Positions 50,846 through 60,384 of a stretch of 64,000 nt of DNA are shown here, in pieces. Numbering within the stretch: the stretch's first letter is position 1; every line of letters starts with the position of its first letter. Under the pieces are notes generated by a model, which was not told the DNA's origin, ran no database searches, and saw only the letters and a program-made list of their open reading frames with translations. A program made the translations under genes and the position numbers. The DNA comes from G963677325 sp963677325 (GTDB taxonomy: Bacteria > Bacteroidota > Bacteroidia > Bacteroidales > Prolixibacteraceae), in NCBI GenBank assembly GCA_963677325.2, contig CAXXGM010000003.1:372001-436000 (forward strand), given 5' to 3'.

Positions 50846-53080
50846 TCAATTAAAACTATTCAATAATTGTTCCAAAGCGTATTCATCCTGCAATAAAACC
50901 TGCCTTGCCTTGCTTCCTTCATTTGGACCCACTATTCCTGCTGCTTCCAGTTGATCCATTATACGTCCGGCACGATTATATCCAATGGAAAATTTTCTTT
51001 GAATTGACGAAGTGGAACCAAACTGATTCATTACTACAATTCGGGCGGCATCATCAAAAAGTTCGTCCCTGTTTTTCAGATCAACAGATCCAGAATCCTC
51101 TGAACCTTCCTCATAACACTCAGGTAAAAGGAAAGCGGTCGGAAAGCCCGGCTGATCGCTGATAAAGTGGGCAATAGCCTCAACTTCAGGAGTGTCAACA
51201 AAAGCACATTGAACGCGGGTCAGGTTATTACCTGTAGAAACCAGCATATCTCCTTTCCCTATCAGCTGATTGGCTCCCGGGGTATCGAGAATAGTTCTGG
51301 AGTCCATCATAGAGGCCACCCGGAAAGCAATTCTTGCCGGGAAGTTAGCTTTAATAACTCCCGTTATAATATTAATGGAGGGTCTCTGGGTTGCTATTAC
51401 CATGTGAATGCCAACGGCTCTCGCAAGCTGGGCAATCCTGGCAATAGGAAGTTCGATTTCTTTCCCGGCCGTCATGATCAGATCCGCAAACTCATCAATA
51501 ACGACTACTATATAAGGCTGATATCGATGGCCTTTCTCCGGATTTAATCTACGTGAGATAAATTTCTCATTGTACTCTTTAATATTTCTGGCATGAGCCT
51601 TTTTGAGTAAGTCGTATCGGTTGTCCATTTCGATATTCAATGAGCTGAGGGTGTTCTTAACACGTTGAACATCTGTGATAATTGGATCATCATCACCGGG
51701 CATTTTGGCAAGGAAATGTTTCTCAATAACAGAGTAAAGATTTAGCTCAACTTTCTTCGGGTCTACAAAAACAAATTTAAGTTGTGAAGGATGTTTCTTG
51801 TAAAGCAGGGATGAAATAATTGCATTCAGACCGACCGATTTACCTTGCCCTGTTGCTCCGGCGACAAGAATATGCGGCATTTTGGTTAGATCGACAACAA
51901 ATGTTTCATTAGAGATTGTCTTACCCAGGGCCAGGGGCAGCTCGTAATCCGTTTCCTGGAAAGCTTTTGAGCAAATCAGCGAACGCATCGAAACAATCTC
52001 AGGTTTACTGTTCGGCACCTCAATACCTACAGTCCCCTTTCCCGGGATGGGAGCTATGATACGAATTCCCAATGCTGCAAGGCTTAAAGCGATGTCATCC
52101 TCAAGGTTCTTTATTTTGGAAATCCTAACCCCGGGAGCAGGCACAATTTCATAAAGGGTGATAGTCGGACCGGTTGTGGCTTTTATTTTTACGATATCGA
52201 TGTTGTAATTCTTAAGTGTCTGAAGAATCTTGTTCTTGTTGGCAATCAACTCATCATCAGACACCTGAGGGTTGCCAGTTGAGCGTTCCTCAAGCAGGTC
52301 AAGCGGGGGGAACTTATACCGTGACAGTTCAAGAGTAGGATCATAATTTTCAAGCTCTCCGTCCACTTCATCAAGCAAATCATCATCTTCATTTGATTCT
52401 AAAGTTCTGACCTCCTTTATGGGTTTAGGTGCATTGTATGCAAATTGTTCTTCTTCACGATGGGGTTCCTCACGTTCCAGTTCAAGATTATCATAACCAT
52501 CGTTCCCGGCGTAAACTATTTCAACATTATTACCTTCAGCTACTTTGGCAAAAGCTTTTTCATCAACAGGAATTACAGGAGCTGCAGGTATGTTGAATGT
52601 GTCTTCTTCCGAATAGAATGCTCCTTCTTCTTTTTGAAGCAGTTTTTTTTGAGCTGCTTTTTCGCGACGGTACGTGATCCATTTTTTTAAAATTGGCCAG
52701 GCAGATTCAAATGCAATAATTATACAAGTCAGCATTGAACCTAATATCAGGAAAAAAGTTCCCATCTTTCCGATGGTGGAATTTAAAAGTCTGCTGATAA
52801 AGAATCCATATGTTCCCCCGGGAAGAATAAACGATTTCTCATAAAACGACGATAAAAAATATCCGCAGGAAATTGAAATCCATACAATCAGAAACAGACT
52901 GTATCCAAAATTACGGCTAAAAGAAACCTTGCCGATTTTTGCCAGTTTTAAAGAGATAATCATCAGCAGATAAACAATGCCAAGGGATGCAATACCAAAT
53001 GCTTTGTTGATTAACAGATTGGATAAAATAGCGCCAAATCTTCCGCCCGCATTGACAAATTTGACCTTTTCATCCGTCAT
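50846..53080 (-). CDS. ftsK: DNA translocase FtsK (main open part)
   Basis: A septal DNA motor that clears chromosome ends during division and activates XerCD. Three membrane helices lie in residues 20-125, then an acidic linker, then the alpha domain, the RecA-like motor with Walker A VAGATGQGKSVGLN and Walker B VVVIDEFADLIM, and the gamma winged helix (FSIGYNRAGRIMDQLEAAGIVGP) that reads polar DNA motifs. The first membrane helix and start are encoded upstream in another frame (53081-53295) because of a one-base loss, so the ATG at 53080 is internal and not the true start. Confidence 0.93.
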   Translation of the reverse strand: MTDEKVKFVNAGGRFGAILSNLLINKAFGIASLGIVYLLMIISLKLAKIGKVSFSRNFGYSLFLIVWISISCGYFLSSFYEKSFILPGGTYGFFISRLLNSTIGKMGTFFLILGSMLTCIIIAFESAWPILKKWITYRREKAAQKKLLQKEEGAFYSEEDTFNIPAAPVIPVDEKAFAKVAEGNNVEIVYAGNDGYDNLELEREEPHREEEQFAYNAPKPIKEVRTLESNEDDDLLDEVDGELENYDPTLELSRYKFPPLDLLEERSTGNPQVSDDELIANKNKILQTLKNYNIDIVKIKATTGPTITLYEIVPAPGVRISKIKNLEDDIALSLAALGIRIIAPIPGKGTVGIEVPNSKPEIVSMRSLICSKAFQETDYELPLALGKTISNETFVVDLTKMPHILVAGATGQGKSVGLNAIISSLLYKKHPSQLKFVFVDPKKVELNLYSVIEKHFLAKMPGDDDPIITDVQRVKNTLSSLNIEMDNRYDLLKKAHARNIKEYNEKFISRRLNPEKGHRYQPYIVVVIDEFADLIMTAGKEIELPIARIAQLARAVGIHMVIATQRPSINIITGVIKANFPARIAFRVASMMDSRTILDTPGANQLIGKGDMLVSTGNNLTRVQCAFVDTPEVEAIAHFISDQPGFPTAFLLPECYEEGSEDSGSVDLKNRDELFDDAARIVVMNQFGSTSSIQRKFSIGYNRAGRIMDQLEAAGIVGPNEGSKARQVLLQDEYALEQLLNSFN

Positions 53081-53295
53081 GGCTTCTCTGGTGGAGGCTT
53101 CAAGGAGGCTTTGATCAGCGCCCCCTGAAAATAGAAACGAGACAAAAGATATAAGCAGATATATAGAAAAGAAAAACAGTAGGATAGCGAGAATCCCACC
53201 TACACGCTCCCATTTGCTAAGGTTTCCGATACGGCCGCCTAGTCCGGTTTTCTTGGGGAAGAGCCGCTTGATTTATCATCTTTGCTTCGGGCCAT
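53081..53295 (-). CDS. ftsK: 5' part of ftsK, separated by a one-base frameshift
   Basis: An ATG at 53295 starts MARSKDDKSSGSSPRKPD and stops. Adding one C in the CCCC run (minus strand, plus-strand GGGG at 53255-53258) instead yields PKKTGLGGRIGNLSKWERVG, then a first membrane helix GILAILLFFFSIYLLISFV and SGGADQSLLEAS, running in frame into the main part. This matches FtsK N-termini in the phylum. The gene is essential, so a base-call error is the best explanation. Confidence 0.7.
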
Positions 53296-53501
53296 CTTAC
53301 TGAATCAAATTGTTATGTTACGTATTAACCTGAAATGGTCAGGCAAATTTAACCAAAATATTTTAGGGCTGTAATTATTTAAATAAAATCAATTGGCAAA
53401 CATTTAAGGACCGCTATTTATAAATAATCAGGTATTCAATATTTTAAATTATTTTTGTTGTTGTAGGAATACTTTAATGTTTTAACCTTTATACCTAAGC
53501 A

Positions 53502-54908
53502 ATGATACTCCAATATAAAAATGGCCGGTTGTGCTTTACTCTCGTTTCATTCTTAATTCCCGGTGTAATATATTCCCAAAAATTCCCTGAAAAACCAAAC
53601 ATCCTGATCATTATGACGGATCAGCAGTCAGCTGAATCTATTGGATCGAATATAGGGCATCAGTTTCTCAATACTCCTAACATGGATTACCTGGCTGAAC
53701 ATGGAGTGACCTTTACAAATGCATATTGTGCCAATCCATTATCCATCCCATCAAGGAGTTCTATCTTTACCGGTCGGTATCCTCACGAGTTAGGCATACA
53801 AACCAATGCCAATGGAAATTTGGATCCTGCCGAATTCCCAACAATGGGTACCATTTTCAAAAATGCAGGATATTCTACAGGATATTTTGGCAAGTGGCAT
53901 TTGCCGTATGATAATAAAAATCCTGAATCCCATGGTTTCATGAGCATGTCACAAGTTAAAAATGATGGTGTTGATTCACTTCTTCCGGAAGCCGCCATAC
54001 AGTTTTTGAAAGCAAAGCGCAGCACCCCCTTTTTAGCTGTTGTCTCATTTGTCAACCCTCATAATATCTGTGAATGGGCAAGAGGACAGAAACTTCCTAT
54101 CGGAGCGATCGGAACTCCACCCCCTCCGGAAAACTGTCCTCCGCTAAAGCAAAATCATCTGCCTTCAAAAAATGAAACAGATATTATGCAGCTCATGAGA
54201 ACATCATTTCAGGCCAGCAAAACATTTCCCGTTTCCGGATTTTCTGATGGTAAATGGCGGCAGTACATCTGGGCCTATTACCGGCTGATCGAGAAGGTAG
54301 ACGGTGAAATTGGAAAGCTATTAACTCATGTGAAGGAATCAGGGCTCATTGAAAATACGATTATTGTTTTCATGAGTGATCATGGCGACTGTCAGGGAGC
54401 ACACCTCTGGAATCAGAAAACCGTGTTCTACGAAGAATCTGTAAAGGTGCCCTTCATCATTAGTTATACTGGACTTAAGGCAAAGAAATCGGATAATCTT
54501 ATACAGACAGGTATTGATCTGATCCCAACACTATGCGATTTGGCCGGCATTCAGGTTCCCAAACAAACAAGAGGCATTAGCCTTAAACCATTTATCACAA
54601 ATCAAGCCTCCTCCAATGGCCGAAAGTATGTCATTGTATCTGATAAAATGGAACAGGGAGAACCCATTAATGGAAGAAAGCCTGTTCCTGAAGGACGTAT
54701 GTTGAGGAACGAAAGATTCAAATACTGGATCTATAATGAAGGGAATCAACGTGAAACCTTATATGATCTTCAGAATGATCCTGGTGAAATGGTCAATCTG
54801 GCAGGAGACGCCAAATATAAATCCGAACTGAATAAATGCAGAAAGCTATTAACAGATTGGGCTAAAAAAAATAACGATCTATTTTTGAAGAATCTGAAAT
54901 TTAATTGA
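53502..54908 (+). CDS. Secreted arylsulfatase-family enzyme, serine type
   Basis: A signal peptide (residues 1-25) is followed by a sulfatase fold. The active-site signature is S81-I-P-S-R in NPLSIPSRSSIFTGRYP, so Ser 81 would become formylglycine through an anaerobic sulfatase-maturing enzyme. Metal ligands are in IIMTDQQ (the first Asp) and VFMSDHGDCQGAH. FGKWHLPY is typical. The substrate is unknown; glycan sulfates are the usual targets. No maturase or SusCD pair lies beside it. Confidence 0.88.
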   Translation: MILQYKNGRLCFTLVSFLIPGVIYSQKFPEKPNILIIMTDQQSAESIGSNIGHQFLNTPNMDYLAEHGVTFTNAYCANPLSIPSRSSIFTGRYPHELGIQTNANGNLDPAEFPTMGTIFKNAGYSTGYFGKWHLPYDNKNPESHGFMSMSQVKNDGVDSLLPEAAIQFLKAKRSTPFLAVVSFVNPHNICEWARGQKLPIGAIGTPPPPENCPPLKQNHLPSKNETDIMQLMRTSFQASKTFPVSGFSDGKWRQYIWAYYRLIEKVDGEIGKLLTHVKESGLIENTIIVFMSDHGDCQGAHLWNQKTVFYEESVKVPFIISYTGLKAKKSDNLIQTGIDLIPTLCDLAGIQVPKQTRGISLKPFITNQASSNGRKYVIVSDKMEQGEPINGRKPVPEGRMLRNERFKYWIYNEGNQRETLYDLQNDPGEMVNLAGDAKYKSELNKCRKLLTDWAKKNNDLFLKNLKFN

Positions 54909-54976
54909 TTCCAATCAGATTCGTGCGGTTCTAAAGTGAAGGTGCAGGATAATTTCTACTGTGCCCTTTTTTTATT

Positions 54977-57139
54977 TTAGAAGATTACCCTATCCTTTTT
55001 TATTGCATTCAGTATCCTTTCCGGAGTCATCGGCAATTGATAGAGTCTCGCTCCGGTAGCGTCAAAGATTGCATTGGCTATCAGTCCCCCCATACAAATG
55101 ATAGCTGGTTCACCTCCTCCATGGGCTGGCTGATCTTTTTTGTCAAGAATCTTTGTCGTTATCTTTGGAACCCATGAGAATCGCGGCAATTCATAACTGT
55201 CAAAATTCCGGTTTGCAATCTTTCCTCCCTGGAATTGTATTTCTTCCGTTAAACAATAACCAAGTCCCATTGTGATGCATCCCTCCATTTGAATTACGGA
55301 TCCCTCCGGATTGACGCAAAGTCCCATATCCTGGGCACAGGCTACTCGGATAACCTGTACATGCCCGGTTGTTTTATCAACTTTTACCTCTGCCATGTGG
55401 GCTACATAAGTTCCTACATCAGTCCCACAGGCGATCCCATAACCACGTCCGCTTGGATTTTTACCGGGAGTATAACCAAACAGATCGGCAACAGCCTCCA
55501 ATACGCCAATCATCCGCTCGTCTTTCAGATTTTTGAGTCTGAACTCCAAAGGATCGATCCCTGCTTTAGCGGCCATAATATTAATCTGGGATTCTCTTGC
55601 AAACGTGTTGGTATTATTTCCCGGTGCCCGCCAGGGACCGGTAGCGAAGGGATGTGCCTCCTCGCCTGAGCCTCCCCCATGGGAAAAAGTAAAAGAATTG
55701 GGAACATCATAAAGGGTGTCCGATCCTCGGCTGCCCGCATAATATGTATGATAATCCCACAAACTGATCTTTCCCGGTTTACTCATTCCGGAAGTGATCT
55801 TCACTACCGCAGCCGGTCTGAAGGTATCGTAGAAAAACTCCTCTTCTCTGGTCCATGCTACAGTGATGGGTTTTCCTGTCAATTTTGTAAGTCTTACAGC
55901 TTCAGAAGCTTGCAGTCCGGCTGATTTGCCCCCGAATCCGCCACCCACAAAAGGCGTAATTACACGAACTTTATCAATTGGGATATTAAGTTCTTTGGAA
56001 ATTGTTTCCTGTGTCGCGAAAGGTCTCTGCGTGGAAGACCAGATAGTCATTTTCCCTTTCTCCATTTTGGCTGTTGCAGTATGAGGTTCAATTGGGGCAT
56101 GGGCAACATAACTATTATAGAATTCTGATTCTACTATAGTTTCAGACATTTCTCTGCCTTTTGAGAGGTCTCCTGTACCGGCAATCTGATTTCCTGCAGC
56201 GCCTGTTTTTAATAGATGCTGAAAAATTGTTTTATCGTTTACATCCATTTCATCAAATGAATACTCAGCTTTTACCTTCACGATAGCCTGATCTGCGATA
56301 TCACGGTCTTTGTGTAATACAGCAATGAAATCCCCTTCCTTAACTACCTTAATTCCATTCATCTTTTCTGCTTCTGAGGTATCGGCCGACACAAGTTTCG
56401 CTCCATGTGACGGTGGTCTTAAAACTCTTGCAAACAAGGTATCGGGGAATAACATATCACCGGCATATTTTGCCTGACCCGTAACCTTTAATTTTGCATC
56501 CTGTCTTTGAAGCGGTTTCCCAATTACCTTAAAGTCAGAGTAATCTTTTACTTTTGGTTTGATGTCAAGATGTTTCTCAATCTTCTTCCCTTTGGCCAGT
56601 TCACTATAGCTGACCTTTTTCGTGTTATCTGATTTATCAGATATAACCCCGTTTCTGATTTCCAAACCCGAAACCGGAACATTTAATCGTTCTGACCCCA
56701 GTTGAAGCAGTACGGCTCTTGCCTCGGCGGCGGCCGCTCTCATGGAAGGCCCAAAGATGCGGGTCGTCATTGAACCGAATGTTCCCATATCCCATGGACA
56801 TAAATCGGTATCCCCCATTACCATCTTAATTTTGGATACCTCCAAATCCATTTCCTCAGCCATTTCCTGGGCAAGAGAAGTTATGATCCCTTGTCCCATT
56901 TCTATTTTCCCCGTATAAAGGCTGACCGTGCCATCCTCGCTTATCCATAAAAATGCGTTGAAATCCGAGGGTAATTCTCTTCTTTGTTCTGAAGGAAATG
57001 AAAGAAGGTGATAAGGATCAAAGGTTTCAAATACAAAGACGATCCCTGCTCCCAAATATTTGAAAAAATCTCTCCGGGCAATTCCGGATTGTTTGTTTGA
57101 TTCAGCTTTAACTGAATTCCCTGTTCCGGTTGTTTTCAT
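54977..57139 (-). CDS. Molybdopterin-binding subunit of a xanthine dehydrogenase-family hydroxylase
   Basis: The large catalytic subunit of a molybdenum hydroxylase (aldehyde oxidase, isoquinoline oxidoreductase IorB-like group). It has a twin-arginine signal (ARRDFFKYLGAG), so the folded enzyme is exported. Cofactor-binding motifs are VGGGFGGKSAG, AHAPIEPHTATA, ATGPWRAPGNNTN and GGEPAIICMGG, with a conserved Glu near the end (GGGEPA). The 720-residue length fits the IorB type. The 2Fe-2S subunit gene overlaps it by four bases. The substrate is unknown. Confidence 0.88.
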   Translation of the reverse strand: MKTTGTGNSVKAESNKQSGIARRDFFKYLGAGIVFVFETFDPYHLLSFPSEQRRELPSDFNAFLWISEDGTVSLYTGKIEMGQGIITSLAQEMAEEMDLEVSKIKMVMGDTDLCPWDMGTFGSMTTRIFGPSMRAAAAEARAVLLQLGSERLNVPVSGLEIRNGVISDKSDNTKKVSYSELAKGKKIEKHLDIKPKVKDYSDFKVIGKPLQRQDAKLKVTGQAKYAGDMLFPDTLFARVLRPPSHGAKLVSADTSEAEKMNGIKVVKEGDFIAVLHKDRDIADQAIVKVKAEYSFDEMDVNDKTIFQHLLKTGAAGNQIAGTGDLSKGREMSETIVESEFYNSYVAHAPIEPHTATAKMEKGKMTIWSSTQRPFATQETISKELNIPIDKVRVITPFVGGGFGGKSAGLQASEAVRLTKLTGKPITVAWTREEEFFYDTFRPAAVVKITSGMSKPGKISLWDYHTYYAGSRGSDTLYDVPNSFTFSHGGGSGEEAHPFATGPWRAPGNNTNTFARESQINIMAAKAGIDPLEFRLKNLKDERMIGVLEAVADLFGYTPGKNPSGRGYGIACGTDVGTYVAHMAEVKVDKTTGHVQVIRVACAQDMGLCVNPEGSVIQMEGCITMGLGYCLTEEIQFQGGKIANRNFDSYELPRFSWVPKITTKILDKKDQPAHGGGEPAIICMGGLIANAIFDATGARLYQLPMTPERILNAIKKDRVIF

Positions 57140-57618
57140 GATACCCTGGCTCCTTTCATTTCTTTAGCGGCTGTCTGAACTGCTTTCACAATACGTACAT
57201 GAGCTCCGCATCTGCAGAGATTATCTTCCATGCCTTTAACAATTTCCTGCTCTGACGGATTGGGGTTTTTAATCAGCAATCCTACCGCATTCATAATCAT
57301 CCCAGGTGTACAATACCCGCATTGAAGTGCGTCATGATCCATGAAAGCCTTTTGTACAGGATGCAGTTTGCCATTTTTCTCCAAGCCTTCAATGGTAACC
57401 ACCCTTTTACCAGCCACCTCTCCGGCTGAAGTCGAACAGGATCTGACTGCTACATTGTCAACCAGCACGGTACAGGCTCCGCAGAATCCAATCCCGCAGC
57501 CATATTTAGTTCCTGTCAATCCGAACTTTGATCGCAGAACCCACAGGAGCGTCTGCTTAGGATCAAGCTGTGTTTCAACTTTTTTCCCATTTAGTTCAAA
57601 CCGAATCGTTTCTTCCAT
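57136..57618 (-). CDS. 2Fe-2S subunit of the molybdenum hydroxylase
   Basis: The small electron-transfer subunit. The first cluster is GCGIGFCGACTVLVD with RSC further on, and the second is CGYCTPGM with CRCG, the standard eight cysteines. The length from ATG 57618 is 160 residues. The open frame upstream to 57672 runs into a repeat and is not part of it. No Tat signal is needed, as it travels with the large subunit. Overlap with the large-subunit gene at 57136-57139 couples translation. Confidence 0.92.
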   Translation of the reverse strand: MEETIRFELNGKKVETQLDPKQTLLWVLRSKFGLTGTKYGCGIGFCGACTVLVDNVAVRSCSTSAGEVAGKRVVTIEGLEKNGKLHPVQKAFMDHDALQCGYCTPGMIMNAVGLLIKNPNPSEQEIVKGMEDNLCRCGAHVRIVKAVQTAAKEMKGARVS

Positions 57619-57639
57619 ATTGTTAGAAATAAAATTATT

Positions 57640-57788
57640 TAACCACGGAGACACAAAAACACAGAGAACCATAGAGGCTTAAAGAATAAATAAGAGCATA
57701 GAGAATTCACCTGTGGTGAAACGGAAAACACAGAGAACTTGAGATTTTTCATCTTTCATCTCCATATTTTCTGTGGTTCCGTGGTAAT
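57640..57788. repeat. Left inverted repeat of the GxxExxY cassette
   Basis: ACCACGGAGACACAAAAACA at 57641 and TTTCTGTGGTTCCGTGGTAA near 57765 are worn forms of an ACCACGGAGACACGGAGA-type repeat that also lies right of the gene in inverted form. Confidence 0.6.
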
Positions 57789-58220
57789 TTACCCTTTATG
57801 CAATTTCGCGAATTCTTCTGTAACAATCGATACCAAGTTCTCTTTAATGTTTGAACAATTAAAATTTATCAATAAACCTTTTGGTTTTCCTGTAAGTTTC
57901 AGATAAGACAATAGCTGAGCTCTATGTAAAGGAATAATTTCCTCAACAGCTTTATTTCCAACCACAATAATTTCATTTATAACTAAATCAAGTTTCAAAC
58001 TTCCTCCTAAATTAAATCCTTTGTATTGCAGGGGAATGATTATTTGTGATTTTACATCTAACCCAATTTTTTTCAGTTCGAAGATAAAGCACTGCTCGTA
58101 AACAGATTCAAGAAGTCCTGGCCCCAGATTCTTATGCACCTCAATCGCACATCCAATTATTTTATATGATAACTCATGAATATATTTCTGTGTTATCATG
58201 GGTCTGACATCTGTTTCCAT
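57789..58220 (-). CDS. GxxExxY family protein (predicted PD-(D/E)XK nuclease fold)
   Basis: The family name motif is GPGLLESVYE near residue 32. IIGCAIEVHKNLG, IPLQYKGFNLGGSLKLDLVINEIIVVGNKAVEE (acidic and EVK-like catalytic pattern) and LLSYLKLTGKPKGLLINFN follow, giving 143 residues, the usual size. The fold is thought to be nuclease-like; biological role unknown. It interrupts the molybdenum hydroxylase operon and is bracketed on both sides by inverted copies of a repeat, as often seen for this family from memory. Confidence 0.85.
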   Translation of the reverse strand: METDVRPMITQKYIHELSYKIIGCAIEVHKNLGPGLLESVYEQCFIFELKKIGLDVKSQIIIPLQYKGFNLGGSLKLDLVINEIIVVGNKAVEEIIPLHRAQLLSYLKLTGKPKGLLINFNCSNIKENLVSIVTEEFAKLHKG

Positions 58221-58249
58221 CTGAGCGATTTATATTAATAACCTACATA

Positions 58250-58583
58250 ATTTACCACGGAGACACAGAGATCATTGAAAATCACAGATTTATTATTAAA
58301 TCTCTGTTTCTCTGTTTCACCGCAGGTGAATTCTCTATGATCTTATTTATTTTTAAATCTCCGTGTCTCTCCGTGTTCTCCGTGTCTCCGTGGTAAGCAG
58401 CCCGTGGTGAGTAGCCATAAAATACTACCTCTTACCCATGCCTCCTTTTTTTAAATCTCTGTTTTCTCTGTTTCACCACAGGTGAATTCTCTATGATCTT
58501 ATTTTATTTTTAAATCTCCGTGTCTCTCCGTGTTCTCCGTGTCTCCGTGGTAAGCAGCCCGTGGTGAGTAGCCATAAAATACT
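58250..58583. repeat. Right inverted repeat of the cassette with a 155-bp-spaced duplication
   Basis: AATTTACCACGGAGACACAG (58251) mirrors the left side. Two direct copies follow, 58298-58426 and 58453-58583, which are almost identical over 130 bases, differing by single T insertions. Each contains CCGTGTCTCTCCGTGTTCTC and the last bases of the mocA-like gene. Terminal TCCGTGTCTCCGTGGT is the complement of the left end. Confidence 0.75.
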
Positions 58584-59139
58584 CCTCCGGTGTATCAATA
58601 TCCCGAAGTATTCCATATCCGTTTGTCTTTACCTCCAGAAAACTTTCGGGAAACAAAGAGACCAGAAATCTTAAGCTTTCATCTAATCTTAAAACTTCAT
58701 CAAAATATTTTCTTCCTATTAAAACGGGGTGCCCGCGCCTATTCTCAAATGTTGGGATAACAATCTCCTTATCTGAATTTCTGTAAGCTTCAATTACTTG
58801 GTCAATCACGTCGGGAGATATCATCGGCTGATCTCCCGGAAAAACCAACACCGCATCACAACTTTCAGGCAATGTTCTTATTCCGCATTTTACCGAAGAG
58901 AGCATCCCTCTCTTAAAATCTTCATTAAAACAGAATCTAACGGGCAGATGTCTGATCTGATCGAATATTTCCTCATAATGAGAACCTAATACGACCACAA
59001 TATGATCAACCTTTGAACGGATAATATTTTCAACCGATTTTTCAATTATGCTTTTACCCTGGAAAGGAAGAAGCAATTTCTGCCTTCCCATCCTTTTCGA
59101 TTCACCTGCAGCTAACAGGATTCCCCAGATCTCAGACAT
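58510..59139 (-). CDS. mocA: Molybdenum cofactor cytidylyltransferase-like protein (MocA-type)
   Basis: A nucleotidyltransferase that adds CMP (or GMP) to molybdopterin for hydroxylase enzymes. The N-terminus ILLAAGESKRMGRQKLLLPF is the nucleotide-binding signature, and VLVFPGDQPMISPDVI holds the metal Asp. Functional sequence ends at about DIDTPEEY; the last 22 residues (ATHHGLLTTETRRTRRDTEI) are encoded by the repeat that follows. It overlaps xdhC by 8 bases, confirming one maturation unit. Confidence 0.88.
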   Translation of the reverse strand: MSEIWGILLAAGESKRMGRQKLLLPFQGKSIIEKSVENIIRSKVDHIVVVLGSHYEEIFDQIRHLPVRFCFNEDFKRGMLSSVKCGIRTLPESCDAVLVFPGDQPMISPDVIDQVIEAYRNSDKEIVIPTFENRRGHPVLIGRKYFDEVLRLDESLRFLVSLFPESFLEVKTNGYGILRDIDTPEEYFMATHHGLLTTETRRTRRDTEI

Positions 59140-60190
59140 GGATTGGAATTTTAACGTTCTTAACCTGTATCAGTTGGGCTGCAATACTGATTGCAATTTC
59201 CTCCACGCTCTTCGACTGAATATCCAATCCAATCGGAGCATGTATATCTTTCCATTCCCTTGGTTCGGCCCAGCCTTTCTTTATAAATTCCTCCCGCATC
59301 AGGGCAACCTTGTTTCTGCTGCCTATCATGCCAACATAGGCTGCCTCGCAGCCAATGCAAGGTCTCAAAGCTTTGGCATCATCTTTATGGCCTCTTGTCA
59401 CAATCACCACATAACTATCAGGAGCCAGATCCATATCCTCCAATATTTCGCCCGCATCTCCAACCAGGATATGATCTGCATCAGGAAGGTTCGCCTGATT
59501 GGCGTATTCTTCCCTGTCGTCGATCATGGTAATTTCGAAATCAAGAAGTCTCCCGATATGAGACAAAGCTTTCCCAATATGTCCGGCCCCCGCGATGATC
59601 GAGTGCGGAGGTGGAAATATAGGTTCAAGAAATATTAATCTCTCTGTGTCAGCCATTTTGAATTCACAATATTGAGCAGGATCTCTGTCCTGAATCAATC
59701 GTTTTATCTCTTTTACTGCAATTTCGTTTTGATTAAAAGAATTCACTGTACTTGCGGTGAACCATTTTCGTTCAATGGAAACCTTATTGCCGACGGTATG
59801 TTTTACGGTAGTCGCAAGCACACCGGGGATTTTCATGTCAAGTGATCGCTTAATTTCTTCAAAAACAGAAAGGTGATCAAAGGGTGATGCATCAATCAGG
59901 ATTTCAATCTGACCTCCGCACAGAGCATCTTCACCATTAAGCATTTCTTTATCAAGATTGAAATGATAATATCCGGATTCTTTAGTAGTAATGGCCTGGA
60001 GAGCTGATTGTTGAATTTTGTCCTCAAGAACCCCTCCGCCTACGGTTCCGTATAAAAGTCCCTTGATATTAAACAGGGCTGAACTGCCCGGCTTCTGAGG
60101 AGTCGAACCCATGGTTTTGGTCACGGTAGCTAAAACAAGCGGCTGACTGGCTGATTGAAATTCCAACAACTGAAGATACAGGTTTTTCAT
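59132..60190 (-). CDS. xdhC: XdhC/CoxI family molybdenum hydroxylase maturation protein
   Basis: Protects and inserts the sulfurated molybdenum cofactor into the hydroxylase. The N-terminal XdhC domain has LATVTKTMGSTPQKPGSSA and GTVGGGVLEDKI with LCGGQIEI. The C-terminal Rossmann domain has IIAGAGHIGKALSHIGRLL and ITMIDDREEYAN, and ends with IGLDIQSKSVEEIAISIAAQL. Length 352 residues. It starts the unit xdhC-mocA; the enzyme subunits lie downstream after the repeat cassette. Confidence 0.92.
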   Translation of the reverse strand: MKNLYLQLLEFQSASQPLVLATVTKTMGSTPQKPGSSALFNIKGLLYGTVGGGVLEDKIQQSALQAITTKESGYYHFNLDKEMLNGEDALCGGQIEILIDASPFDHLSVFEEIKRSLDMKIPGVLATTVKHTVGNKVSIERKWFTASTVNSFNQNEIAVKEIKRLIQDRDPAQYCEFKMADTERLIFLEPIFPPPHSIIAGAGHIGKALSHIGRLLDFEITMIDDREEYANQANLPDADHILVGDAGEILEDMDLAPDSYVVIVTRGHKDDAKALRPCIGCEAAYVGMIGSRNKVALMREEFIKKGWAEPREWKDIHAPIGLDIQSKSVEEIAISIAAQLIQVKNVKIPIHV

Positions 60191-60335
60191 TCAATAAAAT
60201 TAGTTAGTGTGATACTTCTATTGATCTGTGGTTTTCCTGATTCAGAAAATTGACATAGTGAAAATATGAAATTATATCAATAATTCAAATTAATTAAACA
60301 ATAAAGTAAAGAGAAAAGATCGTCCTATGTTATAT

Positions 60336-60343
60336 TAAATTTG
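60336..60343 (+). promoter_or_regulatory. kbl promoter -7 box
   Basis: TAAATTTG fits TAnnTTTG and lies 41 bases before the ATG at 60385. No clear -33 box. Confidence 0.4.
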
Positions 60344-60384
60344 TAATTTTAGGTTTAAAATCTTCAATCATCAATTCTGCTGAT

